From the NCBI GenBank assembly GCA_041584055.1, contig JBFHER010000001.1, positions 17,302 through 81,301 on the forward strand: 64,000 nucleotides of DNA, given 5' to 3'. Origin of the DNA: JBFHER01 sp041584055 (GTDB lineage Bacteria; Bacteroidota; Bacteroidia; Bacteroidales; UBA5342). The notes beneath the pieces are model-generated. The model saw nothing but the letters and a program-made list of their open reading frames with translations, had not been told where the DNA came from and searched no databases. The position numbers were made by a program, and so were the translations under genes. Shown piece after piece: positions 18,604-26,472 of the stretch (position 1 is the first letter of the stretch; each line of letters starts with the position of its first letter).

Positions 18604-20535
18604 ATGGAAAGAAGAGGTTTTATTCGACTATCGGCCATTACCGGTTTAGGATTTTCACTGGCACCCCTAAAGGCATGCAATGCACCCTTCAATGACACAG
18701 GGCATTCAAAGGAAACCATGAAGCTGTACTACTCCCTCCTTAAGGATTGGTGTGATGGCATGATCCATATTCAGGTTGTAAATCCGAATGATATGACAGT
18801 GCATGGATCTCTTGATTGTCCCTCCTGTTTACATATTCATGGTCGGTGCATGGATGCGGTTTATCCTTTTATGTTTATGGCGGATAAAACTGGAGAAAAG
18901 AAGTATTTAGATGCGGCGGTTTTAGTAATGCAATGGGCTGAAAACAACGTGTCGCAGGAAGATGGAAGTTGGACCGTGATTCCAAATCCAAAATCCTGGA
19001 AGGGAATATCGGTCTTTGGGGCCATTGCTCTGGCCGAAGGACTTCACTATCATGGACATATTCTGGATGATGATTTGCGGCAGCAATGGATGGATCGTTT
19101 GGCTCGGGTGGGGGACTATATTTACAAGACTTTTACAATTTCATTTACGAATATTAACTATGGTGGAACTGCTGTATATGGACTAAATCTTTTAGGTCGT
19201 GTCCTTGGAAATGATAGCTTTATAGTTAAAAGTCATCGCCTCGCGGCCGATGTAAAAGCCTATTTTACAAAGAATAACAATCTGCTCTTTGGTGAAATTA
19301 AACCTGATTCTAACAAAACAAGCGCCAAGGGATTAAAAGGGGTTGATTTAGGGTACAATGTAGAAGAAACCCTAAACGGACTGGTAATGTATGCCCTGCA
19401 CGAAAAGGATGAAGAATTGCTTCAGATTCTGCAAAAATCTCTGGACAGTCATTTGGCATTTATGTTGCCTGATGGCGCCTGGGACAACAGTTGGGGAACA
19501 CGACAATACAAATGGAGTTACTGGGGAAGTCGCACCTGTGATGGGAGTCAACCTGCGTTTGCAATGATGGCTAAGTACAATGGTGCCTATGCTACTGCAG
19601 CCATTAAAAACACAGAGCTGCTCAGGCGCTGCACAGCAAACGGACTCTTGCATGGTGGTCCACACTTTGTGTCGCATGGGGTTAAACCGTGTGTGCATCA
19701 TACCTTTGCACACGCAAAACCTTTGGCTTCTTTGTTGGACCATTGGGCGCATTTGCCAGAACAAAACACCAATATACCTTTGCCTCGTGAAGTGGTTGAT
19801 GGCCTGACATACTATAAAGACCTGGATGTTTCGCTTTTTGCCCGGGGTGATTGGCGAGGAACGATATCTGCTTACGATGCGGAGTACCATTACAAGCATG
19901 ACTACCGTCAGGCTACCGGCGGGGCATTGGCCATGTTATATCACGCCAAAGTAGGCACAATATTAACTGCAAGCATGGCTGTTTATAAGTTGGTTGAAGT
20001 GAATAATCAACAGGAGGCAGCCGGTGAGGATATTGCTCTTACACCACGAGTAGAGACCTATAAAGATGGGGTTTGGTTCACCAACCTATTTGATCTTACC
20101 GCAACTTTTAAGTCAGCGGATGTGGACGGAAAAATAGGCATAGATGCAGATGTTCTCCTAAAAAACGAATCGCGTGATGTCGTAAACGGCACAGCCAATC
20201 AGTTTAAATTAACCTATACCTGTACTGTAGATAAAATGCAGATAGCGGTATCAACTTATCAGGATATTATAGGAAAAACTGCACTGGTATTGCCCATCGT
20301 TTCACAAACAGGAGAAAAAATTTCCTGGAATTCACCTTCCGAAATGACAATTGAAAAAAGCAATGGGCTGGTGCTTGTCAAAGCAAATGCACCCCTTGGT
20401 ATAAAAAGCATGTCGGGAACCCGCACGTTTAATCAGGTTCCAGGTGTAGAGGCAATTCCTGTGATTGCAACGATTCCTGAGGGTGAACAGTCTGTAACTG
20501 TTACCATTGAGATTGTGTCGTATGTTGACTTTTAG
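18604..20535 (+). CDS. Tat-exported protein of unknown family; candidate polysaccharide lyase or related enzyme
   Basis: I do not recognise this 643-residue protein with certainty. The N-terminus 'ERRGFIRLSA' is a twin-arginine signal, and 'PLKAC' near residue 25 could be a lipobox. Residues ~40-400 read like an alpha/alpha toroid: Trp- and Tyr-rich helical repeats with conserved-looking His77/His79 ('LHIHGR'), 'GYNVEET' (Tyr251-Glu255), 'WDNSWGTR', 'YWGSRTCDG' and 'VHHTFAHAK' (His365, His366, His370). From about 420 to the end the sequence is beta-rich, as in the sandwich domains of heparinase-type lyases. That layout, the clustered His/Tyr and the GH105 gene directly downstream make a lyase plausible; GH105 enzymes need lyase products. 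An oligosaccharide dehydratase or a GH88/GH105-like hydrolase are alternatives. It starts 3 bp after the GH2 stop. Confidence 0.6.
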   Translation: MERRGFIRLSAITGLGFSLAPLKACNAPFNDTGHSKETMKLYYSLLKDWCDGMIHIQVVNPNDMTVHGSLDCPSCLHIHGRCMDAVYPFMFMADKTGEKKYLDAAVLVMQWAENNVSQEDGSWTVIPNPKSWKGISVFGAIALAEGLHYHGHILDDDLRQQWMDRLARVGDYIYKTFTISFTNINYGGTAVYGLNLLGRVLGNDSFIVKSHRLAADVKAYFTKNNNLLFGEIKPDSNKTSAKGLKGVDLGYNVEETLNGLVMYALHEKDEELLQILQKSLDSHLAFMLPDGAWDNSWGTRQYKWSYWGSRTCDGSQPAFAMMAKYNGAYATAAIKNTELLRRCTANGLLHGGPHFVSHGVKPCVHHTFAHAKPLASLLDHWAHLPEQNTNIPLPREVVDGLTYYKDLDVSLFARGDWRGTISAYDAEYHYKHDYRQATGGALAMLYHAKVGTILTASMAVYKLVEVNNQQEAAGEDIALTPRVETYKDGVWFTNLFDLTATFKSADVDGKIGIDADVLLKNESRDVVNGTANQFKLTYTCTVDKMQIAVSTYQDIIGKTALVLPIVSQTGEKISWNSPSEMTIEKSNGLVLVKANAPLGIKSMSGTRTFNQVPGVEAIPVIATIPEGEQSVTVTIEIVSYVDF

Positions 20536-20719
20536 ATCGATGGTGACGATCGTAGTATGTGAAGCAAAGGTGTGAAATGAATCTTCATTCAGATAGGGTG
20601 CCAAATAAAGTGATGAATTTTTGGTTTTTTTGATTTTGTTAACTTCAATACCTTTAAAGCGTAAAATTGAATACTAAAATTTAAAATTATTGATTTCTTT
20701 TTAGTTAAAAGTAAGATTT

Positions 20720-21832
20720 ATGAGACGTATAATTGGATTGTTTTTGTTTGTGGCTCTGAGTATTTTTACAAATGCCCAGACAAATAGGCCTGAGGATGTA
20801 AAGAAGGCTATGAAACGGGTTGCCGACTGGCAGATAGAGCATTTTAAAGACACTTACAGTGGGCGAAATGAACCGCATCACCCCCTGGCATGGACCAATG
20901 GTGCCTTGTATGTGGGAATGGTCAAGTGGGCTGAAATGGCGGATGATGACACCTATTGGAATTGGATGAAGCAAATTTCAGAAGCGCACGAATGGAAGTT
21001 ACATGAGCGGATGTATCATGCCGATGATCATACAGTAGGGCAGATGTACATCGAACTGTTTCGAAAATATGGGGATGAAAAGATGTTGGCCCCGACACAA
21101 AAACAATTGGAATACATTTATTATCATCCGGCAAATACATCCTTACAGTGGGTAGGCAACGCTTTTTATAAGCATGATCGTTGGAGTTGGTGTGACGCCC
21201 TGTTTATGTCACCCCCAGTTTGGGCAAAACTGTATAAGGAAACAGGGGATGAAAAGTATCTTAACTTTTTGATGAAAGAGTTTAAAGCCACCACGGATTA
21301 TCTGTTCGATAAAAAGGAAAACCTTTATTATCGCGATCAAAGCTATATGGGTAAATTGGATAATGGGACTAAAATTTTCTGGGGACGTGGCAACGGTTGG
21401 GTGTTTGCCGGACTTACTAATGTGATGGAAGAACTGGATCCCGGCTCAAAGGAGTACAAATATTTTCTTAAAATTTATAAGAAGATGGCGAAAAAGCTCA
21501 TAGAAATTCAAACAGAAAAAGGACACTGGGCAATGAGTTTGCTGGGTGATGCGTTTTACCCAACGCCCGAAACCAGTGGTTCATCTTTCTTTGTATATGG
21601 ATTGGCATGGGGAATCAATAAGGGTATTTTAGACAATGAGAAATATGAACCAGCAACCATCAAAGGTTGGAATGCAATGCTTAGCCATATTACCGAAGAT
21701 GGGATGTTGGGCTATGTCCAACCGATTGGTGCCGCGCCAGGAAAAGCATGGCCTGATAAAACCGAGGTTTATGGAACTGGAGCCTTTTTAAGTGCAGGGG
21801 CTGAAGTTTATAAGTTATTTGGTGGAAAATAA
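20720..21832 (+). CDS. GH105 unsaturated uronyl hydrolase
   Basis: A 370-residue alpha/alpha-6 barrel enzyme that removes the 4,5-unsaturated uronic acid left at the non-reducing end by polysaccharide lyases. Signal peptide about residues 1-19 ('SIFTNAQ'). Family landmarks are 'WSWCDALFMSPP' with the expected catalytic Asp159, 'WGRGNGWV' and the C-terminal 'GTGAFLSAGAEVYKL'. Length is normal for GH105. A 184-bp AT-rich leader separates it from the preceding gene; within it TACCTTTA is a near match to a Bacteroidota -7 box, so the gene may have its own promoter. In ulvan pathways this activity follows ulvan lyase; in pectin pathways it follows rhamnogalacturonan lyase. Confidence 0.92.
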   Translation: MRRIIGLFLFVALSIFTNAQTNRPEDVKKAMKRVADWQIEHFKDTYSGRNEPHHPLAWTNGALYVGMVKWAEMADDDTYWNWMKQISEAHEWKLHERMYHADDHTVGQMYIELFRKYGDEKMLAPTQKQLEYIYYHPANTSLQWVGNAFYKHDRWSWCDALFMSPPVWAKLYKETGDEKYLNFLMKEFKATTDYLFDKKENLYYRDQSYMGKLDNGTKIFWGRGNGWVFAGLTNVMEELDPGSKEYKYFLKIYKKMAKKLIEIQTEKGHWAMSLLGDAFYPTPETSGSSFFVYGLAWGINKGILDNEKYEPATIKGWNAMLSHITEDGMLGYVQPIGAAPGKAWPDKTEVYGTGAFLSAGAEVYKLFGGK

Positions 21833-21896
21833 ACCTTTTATTGGTTTTATTTGAATAATTTTAAATAAGCTAACGTTCTGATAATCCCCTTTTAAG

Positions 21897-21936
21897 AACC
21901 AGAATTGTGCGAAATATGTGCAATCCTGGTTTTTTT
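21897..21936 (+). terminator. Rho-independent terminator between GH105 and the convergent AraC gene
   Basis: The inverted repeat AACCAGAATTG / CAATCCTGGTT has one A/C mismatch and a 13-base loop, and is followed by seven T residues counting the end of the stem. It lies in the 119-bp convergent gap, ends 16 bp before the AraC stop and so closes the plus-strand operon. On the minus strand the trailing T-run is weak, so it is not clearly bidirectional. Confidence 0.75.
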
Positions 21937-21951
21937 GGCACAGGTTAGGTT

Positions 21952-22830
21952 CTATCTTTGGGTTGTTCTGAATTCTTTTGGTGTAACTCCCGTTTTTTGC
22001 CTGAAGATGCGATTGAAATAATGATCCGATTTAAATCCCAAAACACAGGCAATCTCCTTTCCACTCAACTGTGAGCTAAGCAGGAGCTCCTTCGCTTTTT
22101 CAATCTTTAGCAATAGAAAATATTGCAACGGAGCCAAACCGGTTTGTCGTTTGAAATCACTTCTGAATTTCGAATAGCTGATCCTTAGATTGCTGGCAAG
22201 AGTCATAAAATCGATTTCTTCATCAATTTTTTCGTTCATAATATGTTTTGCCCGTGAAATCGGGGAGGCGTGTTTTAATTCTGACCCGTGTTGTGTATTG
22301 CAAAACTCTGTCACTAATTGCATGCAAATCGCTGATGCGGAGCGTTGAAATCCAAAAGGTTCTTCTTTAATTAGTTGGTGCAGCGTTTTGAAAAGTTTAG
22401 ATACCAGTTGGTTGTTGAATTTTTGAGCCACAGGATGCGCTTTATTAAAAAAATAGTCCTTCATGATTTCATCAGCCATAGGGCCAGAAAACCCAACCCA
22501 GTGCTCTGTCCATCCTGATTTTTTTAGTGGTTTGTACCTATGCCATTCTCCGGGGAACACTAAAAAGCCATCTCCCGCTTGTATTTTTCGTCTCCCGGCT
22601 GATTTGCTCTCAAACACCCCGGCTCCTTTGGATATAAGTACCAGATGATATTCCTCAATAATACGCCCTGTTTCCCAGGAGAACATGTATGCACCGGGAT
22701 GTCCTTTTGAAGGATAATCCGAATCTTTTATATAGGTGGCATATCCGGTATCGTTAATAATAAAGCCCCATTTATGATCTAGCTCAGAAATGATGAGGTA
22801 CTTCTTGAAGCTGTTCAAGTCTGATGTCAT
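21952..22830 (-). CDS. AraC-family transcriptional regulator
   Basis: A 292-residue cytoplasmic regulator, the only minus-strand gene in the window. The N-terminal ~160 residues form a cupin-like sensor domain ('GDGFLVFPGEWHRYKP' region, with 'AGVFESKSAGRRKI' before it). The C-terminal ~95 residues are the AraC DNA-binding domain with two helix-turn-helix motifs: 'MTLASNLRISYSKFRSDFKR' and the classic second motif 'KEIACVLGFKSDHYFNRIFR', then 'KTGVTPKEFR'. Such regulators usually respond to a monosaccharide and activate sugar genes. It is divergent from the isomerase gene, which is a natural target, and a palindrome lies 37 bp upstream of its start. Its ligand is not known. Confidence 0.92.
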   Translation of the reverse strand: MTSDLNSFKKYLIISELDHKWGFIINDTGYATYIKDSDYPSKGHPGAYMFSWETGRIIEEYHLVLISKGAGVFESKSAGRRKIQAGDGFLVFPGEWHRYKPLKKSGWTEHWVGFSGPMADEIMKDYFFNKAHPVAQKFNNQLVSKLFKTLHQLIKEEPFGFQRSASAICMQLVTEFCNTQHGSELKHASPISRAKHIMNEKIDEEIDFMTLASNLRISYSKFRSDFKRQTGLAPLQYFLLLKIEKAKELLLSSQLSGKEIACVLGFKSDHYFNRIFRQKTGVTPKEFRTTQR

Positions 22831-22866
22831 TTTGTGTACCTAATTTGTCAAATTCTCCATTTTAAA

Positions 22867-22883
22867 AGATATATTATATATCT
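22867..22883. promoter_or_regulatory. Perfect 17-bp palindrome, candidate operator
   Basis: AGATATATTATATATCT is an uninterrupted inverted repeat of 8 bp around a central T, located 37 bp upstream of the AraC start codon and about 345 bp upstream of the isomerase start. Position and symmetry suit an autoregulatory site, but AT-rich palindromes also arise by chance and AraC-family sites are more often direct repeats. Tentative. Confidence 0.35.
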
Positions 22884-23103
22884 AATATTGGCATTAAATA
22901 TACTAAAAATAGCGTAAATAGAACTTTTAGTGTGTGTGAATAAGAAATTGGTCTGAAGTGTTGTTACATTCTGCTGAGATATCAAATCATACCATTACCG
23001 AAGGCGATGGTCGGCTGAAATGTTTATGCTAAAACAGTATTATTACAATCTAATATCATTTCTAGTTTGTATTATGCTTTAAAAATCGGATTTGTCCATG
23101 GTG

Positions 23104-23127
23104 GAAAGCATGCTTCGCATTGCTTTC
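23104..23127 (+). other. Stable hairpin in the likely 5' leader of the isomerase gene
   Basis: GAAAGCATGC pairs with GCATTGCTTTC (one bulged T) around a TTC loop, about 100 nt upstream of the isomerase start. There is no T-run after it, so it is not an intrinsic terminator. It falls inside a 23-codon ORF beginning ATG at 23098. A leader control element is possible but unproved. Confidence 0.35.
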
Positions 23128-23228
23128 TTCCGGATTGTCTGGACCTGTGCGATTAACGACTCTAAATAAGTAATGGAGGAGAACGTTTTTTAACGGTGTT
23201 TCAGGAAATATATCAAAAAAATATAGAA

Positions 23229-24641
23229 ATGGTGAAAATAGGTTTGTTCGGCATCGGTTTAAATACATATTGGGACCAATTTGATGGATTATTGGAGAGA
23301 CTAACTGCCTACCAAAAACAGATTGCCCATAAAATGGTGGAATTTGGTGCCGATGTGATGGATGCCGGTTTAGTGGATTCTCCCGGGAAAGCCAGGGAAT
23401 CCGGTGAATACCTAAAGAACAATGATGTGGACATTGTTTTTCTTTACGTGTCAACCTATGCTTTGTCTTCAACTGTTTTACCGATAGCTCAAAAGTTGAA
23501 ATGTCCTCTCATTATATTAAATATTCAGCCGGTAGCTGCCATTGATTATGAAAGCTTTAATATGTTGGGTGATCGTGGAAAAATGACCGGGGAATGGTTG
23601 GCGCATTGTCAGGCATGTTCTGTACCTGAAATCGCCAATGTGTTTAATCGTGCCGGAATCGCTTACGATATTGTTACCGGTTATTTGGGTGAGCAGTCTG
23701 TTTGGGATGAAATACATGGCTGGATTGAAGCCGCAACTGTCGCAAGGGTGATGCGAAATAACCGTCTGGGCGTGTTGGGGCATTATTACGGCGGCATGCT
23801 GGATGTTTATACTGATCTTACCAAACAGACAGCCGCATTTGGTACACACATCGAATTGCTTGAAATGTGTGAGGTGAAAAAATACCACGACGAAGCGACG
23901 GATGCCGAATTAGAAGCTAAAATAAATGAGTTCAACGCCACTTTTGAAGTCGTGGATGCATGCGAACAGAAAGAAATTAAACGTGCCGCCCGAACATCCG
24001 TTGCACTTGATAAATTGGTTGAAGCCCACAAACTGGGCGCTATGGCCTATTACTACGAGGGAGAAGCCGGTAACGACTACGAAAACATTGTCACTTCGGT
24101 CATTGCCGGAAATACATTGCTTACAGGCAAAAATATTCCGGTGGCAGGAGAGTGCGAAGTGAAAAATGCACAGGCCATGAAAATTATGGATTCCTTTGGG
24201 GTAGGTGGTTCATTCTCCGAGTTCTATGCCATGGATTTCAACGATGATATTGTGATGTTGGGCCACGATGGGCCGGCTCATTTTGCCATTGCAGAAGGAA
24301 ATGTACAATTGGTGCCGCTTCCAATCTATCATGGTAAGCCTGGGAAAGGTTTATCCATTCAAATGACTGTGAAACATGGCCCTGTTACCATTCTTTCGGT
24401 AGTAGAAGACAAAGAAAAGGTATTTTTATTGGTAGCAGAAGGAGAATCAGTAGAAGGACCAATCCTTCAGATTGGCAATACCAATAGTAGGTATCGATTT
24501 TCCATTGGAGCCAGAGAATTCATAAATCAGTGGTCGAAGCAGGGACCGGCACATCATTGTTCAATCGGTGTGGGGCATATTGCCAACAAAATTGAAAAGC
24601 TGGGGCACATCCTTGATATGGATGTAGTTAAAATTTGTTAG
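23229..24641 (+). CDS. L-arabinose/L-fucose isomerase-family enzyme
   Basis: A 470-residue cytoplasmic aldose-ketose isomerase. There is no signal peptide. The four expected metal-binding residues can be placed: Glu in 'YYYEGEAGND', Glu in 'VAGECEVKNA', His in 'LGHDGPAHF' and His in 'HHCSIGVGHI'. The N-terminal half has the Rossmann-like 'DVDIVFLYVSTYALSST' region typical of the family. I chose the ATG at 23229 because 'MVKIGLFGIGLNTYW' is the usual beginning; an in-frame ATG at 23196 would add 11 unconserved residues. The true sugar may be L-arabinose, L-fucose, L-rhamnose or another product of the locus, since this branch is broader than AraA proper. It is the only intracellular catabolic enzyme in the window and heads the long plus-strand cluster. 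Confidence 0.8.
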   Translation: MVKIGLFGIGLNTYWDQFDGLLERLTAYQKQIAHKMVEFGADVMDAGLVDSPGKARESGEYLKNNDVDIVFLYVSTYALSSTVLPIAQKLKCPLIILNIQPVAAIDYESFNMLGDRGKMTGEWLAHCQACSVPEIANVFNRAGIAYDIVTGYLGEQSVWDEIHGWIEAATVARVMRNNRLGVLGHYYGGMLDVYTDLTKQTAAFGTHIELLEMCEVKKYHDEATDAELEAKINEFNATFEVVDACEQKEIKRAARTSVALDKLVEAHKLGAMAYYYEGEAGNDYENIVTSVIAGNTLLTGKNIPVAGECEVKNAQAMKIMDSFGVGGSFSEFYAMDFNDDIVMLGHDGPAHFAIAEGNVQLVPLPIYHGKPGKGLSIQMTVKHGPVTILSVVEDKEKVFLLVAEGESVEGPILQIGNTNSRYRFSIGAREFINQWSKQGPAHHCSIGVGHIANKIEKLGHILDMDVVKIC

Positions 24642-24712
24642 ATATAAATTTCAAAAAATAAAGCTGTGAAAAATATGATCAGCCATTAGAGAATGAATTA
24701 TTCAGTTCTAAG

Positions 24713-26446
24713 ATGAAAAAAATAGTAGTAACGATATTGATATTTGGCAGTATAATTGGATGTAATAACCCACATTCTGCACAGAAAGAGGGCGATGAGT
24801 ACTCTTATAAAATTGAGCGCACTTACATTACACCAACTAGAATAGTTTGGAAATCTGGTATTGTAAAAAACACACAACAACTTCTGCAAGCAGGTAGACA
24901 TCAAAGCACAACAAAAAAGAACGATTTGATAGAATTCAACAATAGCGATGGGACAGCCGCTATTTTATTGGACTTTGGTAAAGAGATGCATGGCGGTTTG
25001 GAGATTGTTACTGCAATGTTTAAGGGGAAAGAACCCATCAAAGTTCGGATTCGTTTTGGCGAGTCGGTTTCTGAGGCGATGTCTAACGTAGGCGAAGATG
25101 GTGCCACAAATGACCATGCGGTGAGAGACATGAAACTAGCGCTACCGTGGTGTGGAAAAATAGAAGTAGGGAATACGGGCTTTCGTTTTGTACGCATTGA
25201 TTTACTGGACAAGGACCGGGTGTTGCATTTGAAGGAAATAAGTGCAATATCTGTTATGCGTGATATTCCTTATTTGGGTTCTTTTAAATCAAATGACGAA
25301 CGCCTGAATAAAATCTGGAAAACAGGTGCTTATACCGTTCATCTTAACATGCAAGAGTATTTATGGGACGGCATCAAACGCGACCGCCTCGTTTGGGTGG
25401 GGGATATGCACCCCGAAGTCATGACCATTCTTGCGGCTTTTGGAGCCAATGAGGTGGTGACAAAATCCCTGGATTTAATGGAAGAAATTACACCCCTCCC
25501 CGGTTGGATGAATGGTAAATTTCACTCATACTCTATGTGGTGGCTGCTTATTCAGCACCAATGGTTCATGAATACTGGTGATTTGAATTATCTGGAAAAA
25601 CACAAAGAATACATTTATGGCTTATTAGCAGTTTTAGAAGAAAATATTGATAGTGAAGGAAAGGAAAGTTTTGAAGGCGAGTGTTTCCTGGATTGGCCTA
25701 CCCGAAGTGACCAGGTTGAGGTGAGAAAGGGCATGCAAGCTTTGCTGGCCATGTCCTTCGATGCAGGTGAAGATATTGCCTTATCATTAAAAAACAATGA
25801 GAAAGCTGCGCATTACAAGTTGGTATCTCAAAAAGTGAAAAGTTATAAACACACGTTTCCTTCACGAAAATCGCCAGGGGCATTGTTGGCGATGTCAGGC
25901 ATCTTAGATCCTAAAGTGGTAAATGATGACTTATTGGTAAAAGATGGTGTTAAAGACATTTCTACATTCTACGGCTATTACGTCTTAAATGCCATGGCTC
26001 TGGGTGGAAACCATCAAGGAGCAATCGATGTGATTAGAAAGTACTGGGGCGGAATGCTCGATTTGGGAGCCACCTCGTTTTGGGAGGATTTTGATATTGA
26101 CTGGTTGGATAATGCCGGGCGTATTGATGAAATCGTTCCCGATGATAAAGTGGATGTACATAGAACCTATGGTAAATATTGCTACGTTGGCCTCAGACAT
26201 AGCTTTTGTCATGGCTGGGCATCAGGCCCAACAGCGTGGTTGTCGCAATACGTTCTTGGTGTAAATATAGTGGCTCCTGGCTGTAAGAAAATAAGCATAG
26301 AACCACACCTGGGAGATCTGGAATGGGTGGAAGGAACCTATCCTACGCCTTATGGTCTGGTGCATATTAAGCATACAAAGGACAGTAAAGGGAACATAAA
26401 ATCTGAAATAAAAGCGCCAAAAGAGGTTAAGATTATTAAACCCTGA
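24713..26446 (+). CDS. GH78 alpha-L-rhamnosidase-like lipoprotein, compact form
   Basis: A 577-residue member of GH78, shorter than most because the N-terminal Ig and one jelly-roll domain are missing. The lipobox is 'SIIGC' (Cys17). A jelly-roll segment (about 75-165, 'DFGKEMHGGLEI') precedes the alpha/alpha-6 barrel (about 190-490). The catalytic signature 'LWDGIKRDRLVWVGD' has Asp where many GH78 enzymes have Glu (R-D-R rather than R-E-R), a known variant group. The C-terminal sandwich starts near 'KKISIEPHLGDLEW'. Predicted to release terminal alpha-L-rhamnose, probably in the periplasm. The next GH78 gene begins 26 bp downstream. Confidence 0.85.
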   Translation: MKKIVVTILIFGSIIGCNNPHSAQKEGDEYSYKIERTYITPTRIVWKSGIVKNTQQLLQAGRHQSTTKKNDLIEFNNSDGTAAILLDFGKEMHGGLEIVTAMFKGKEPIKVRIRFGESVSEAMSNVGEDGATNDHAVRDMKLALPWCGKIEVGNTGFRFVRIDLLDKDRVLHLKEISAISVMRDIPYLGSFKSNDERLNKIWKTGAYTVHLNMQEYLWDGIKRDRLVWVGDMHPEVMTILAAFGANEVVTKSLDLMEEITPLPGWMNGKFHSYSMWWLLIQHQWFMNTGDLNYLEKHKEYIYGLLAVLEENIDSEGKESFEGECFLDWPTRSDQVEVRKGMQALLAMSFDAGEDIALSLKNNEKAAHYKLVSQKVKSYKHTFPSRKSPGALLAMSGILDPKVVNDDLLVKDGVKDISTFYGYYVLNAMALGGNHQGAIDVIRKYWGGMLDLGATSFWEDFDIDWLDNAGRIDEIVPDDKVDVHRTYGKYCYVGLRHSFCHGWASGPTAWLSQYVLGVNIVAPGCKKISIEPHLGDLEWVEGTYPTPYGLVHIKHTKDSKGNIKSEIKAPKEVKIIKP

Positions 26447-26472
26447 TAACTAAATACCAAAGAGTAAAAAGA

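Larger units (their letters stand above)
22831..23228. other. Divergent intergenic region between AraC gene and isomerase gene
   Basis: About 400 bp without a substantial gene. The AraC-proximal half is very AT-rich and holds the palindrome at 22867-22883. The isomerase-proximal half has a hairpin at 23104-23127 and a possible 23-codon ORF at 23098-23169. 'GGAGGAGAACG' near 23175 resembles a ribosome site but leads only to a 6-codon ORF. I find no exact TAnnTTTG box in the right place on either strand. Confidence 0.5.

Noticed and set aside
19372..19899. 175-codon minus-strand ORF
   Set aside because: It is fully inside the unassigned toroid-type gene, shows no recognisable domain, and is a shadow of that gene's coding frame.
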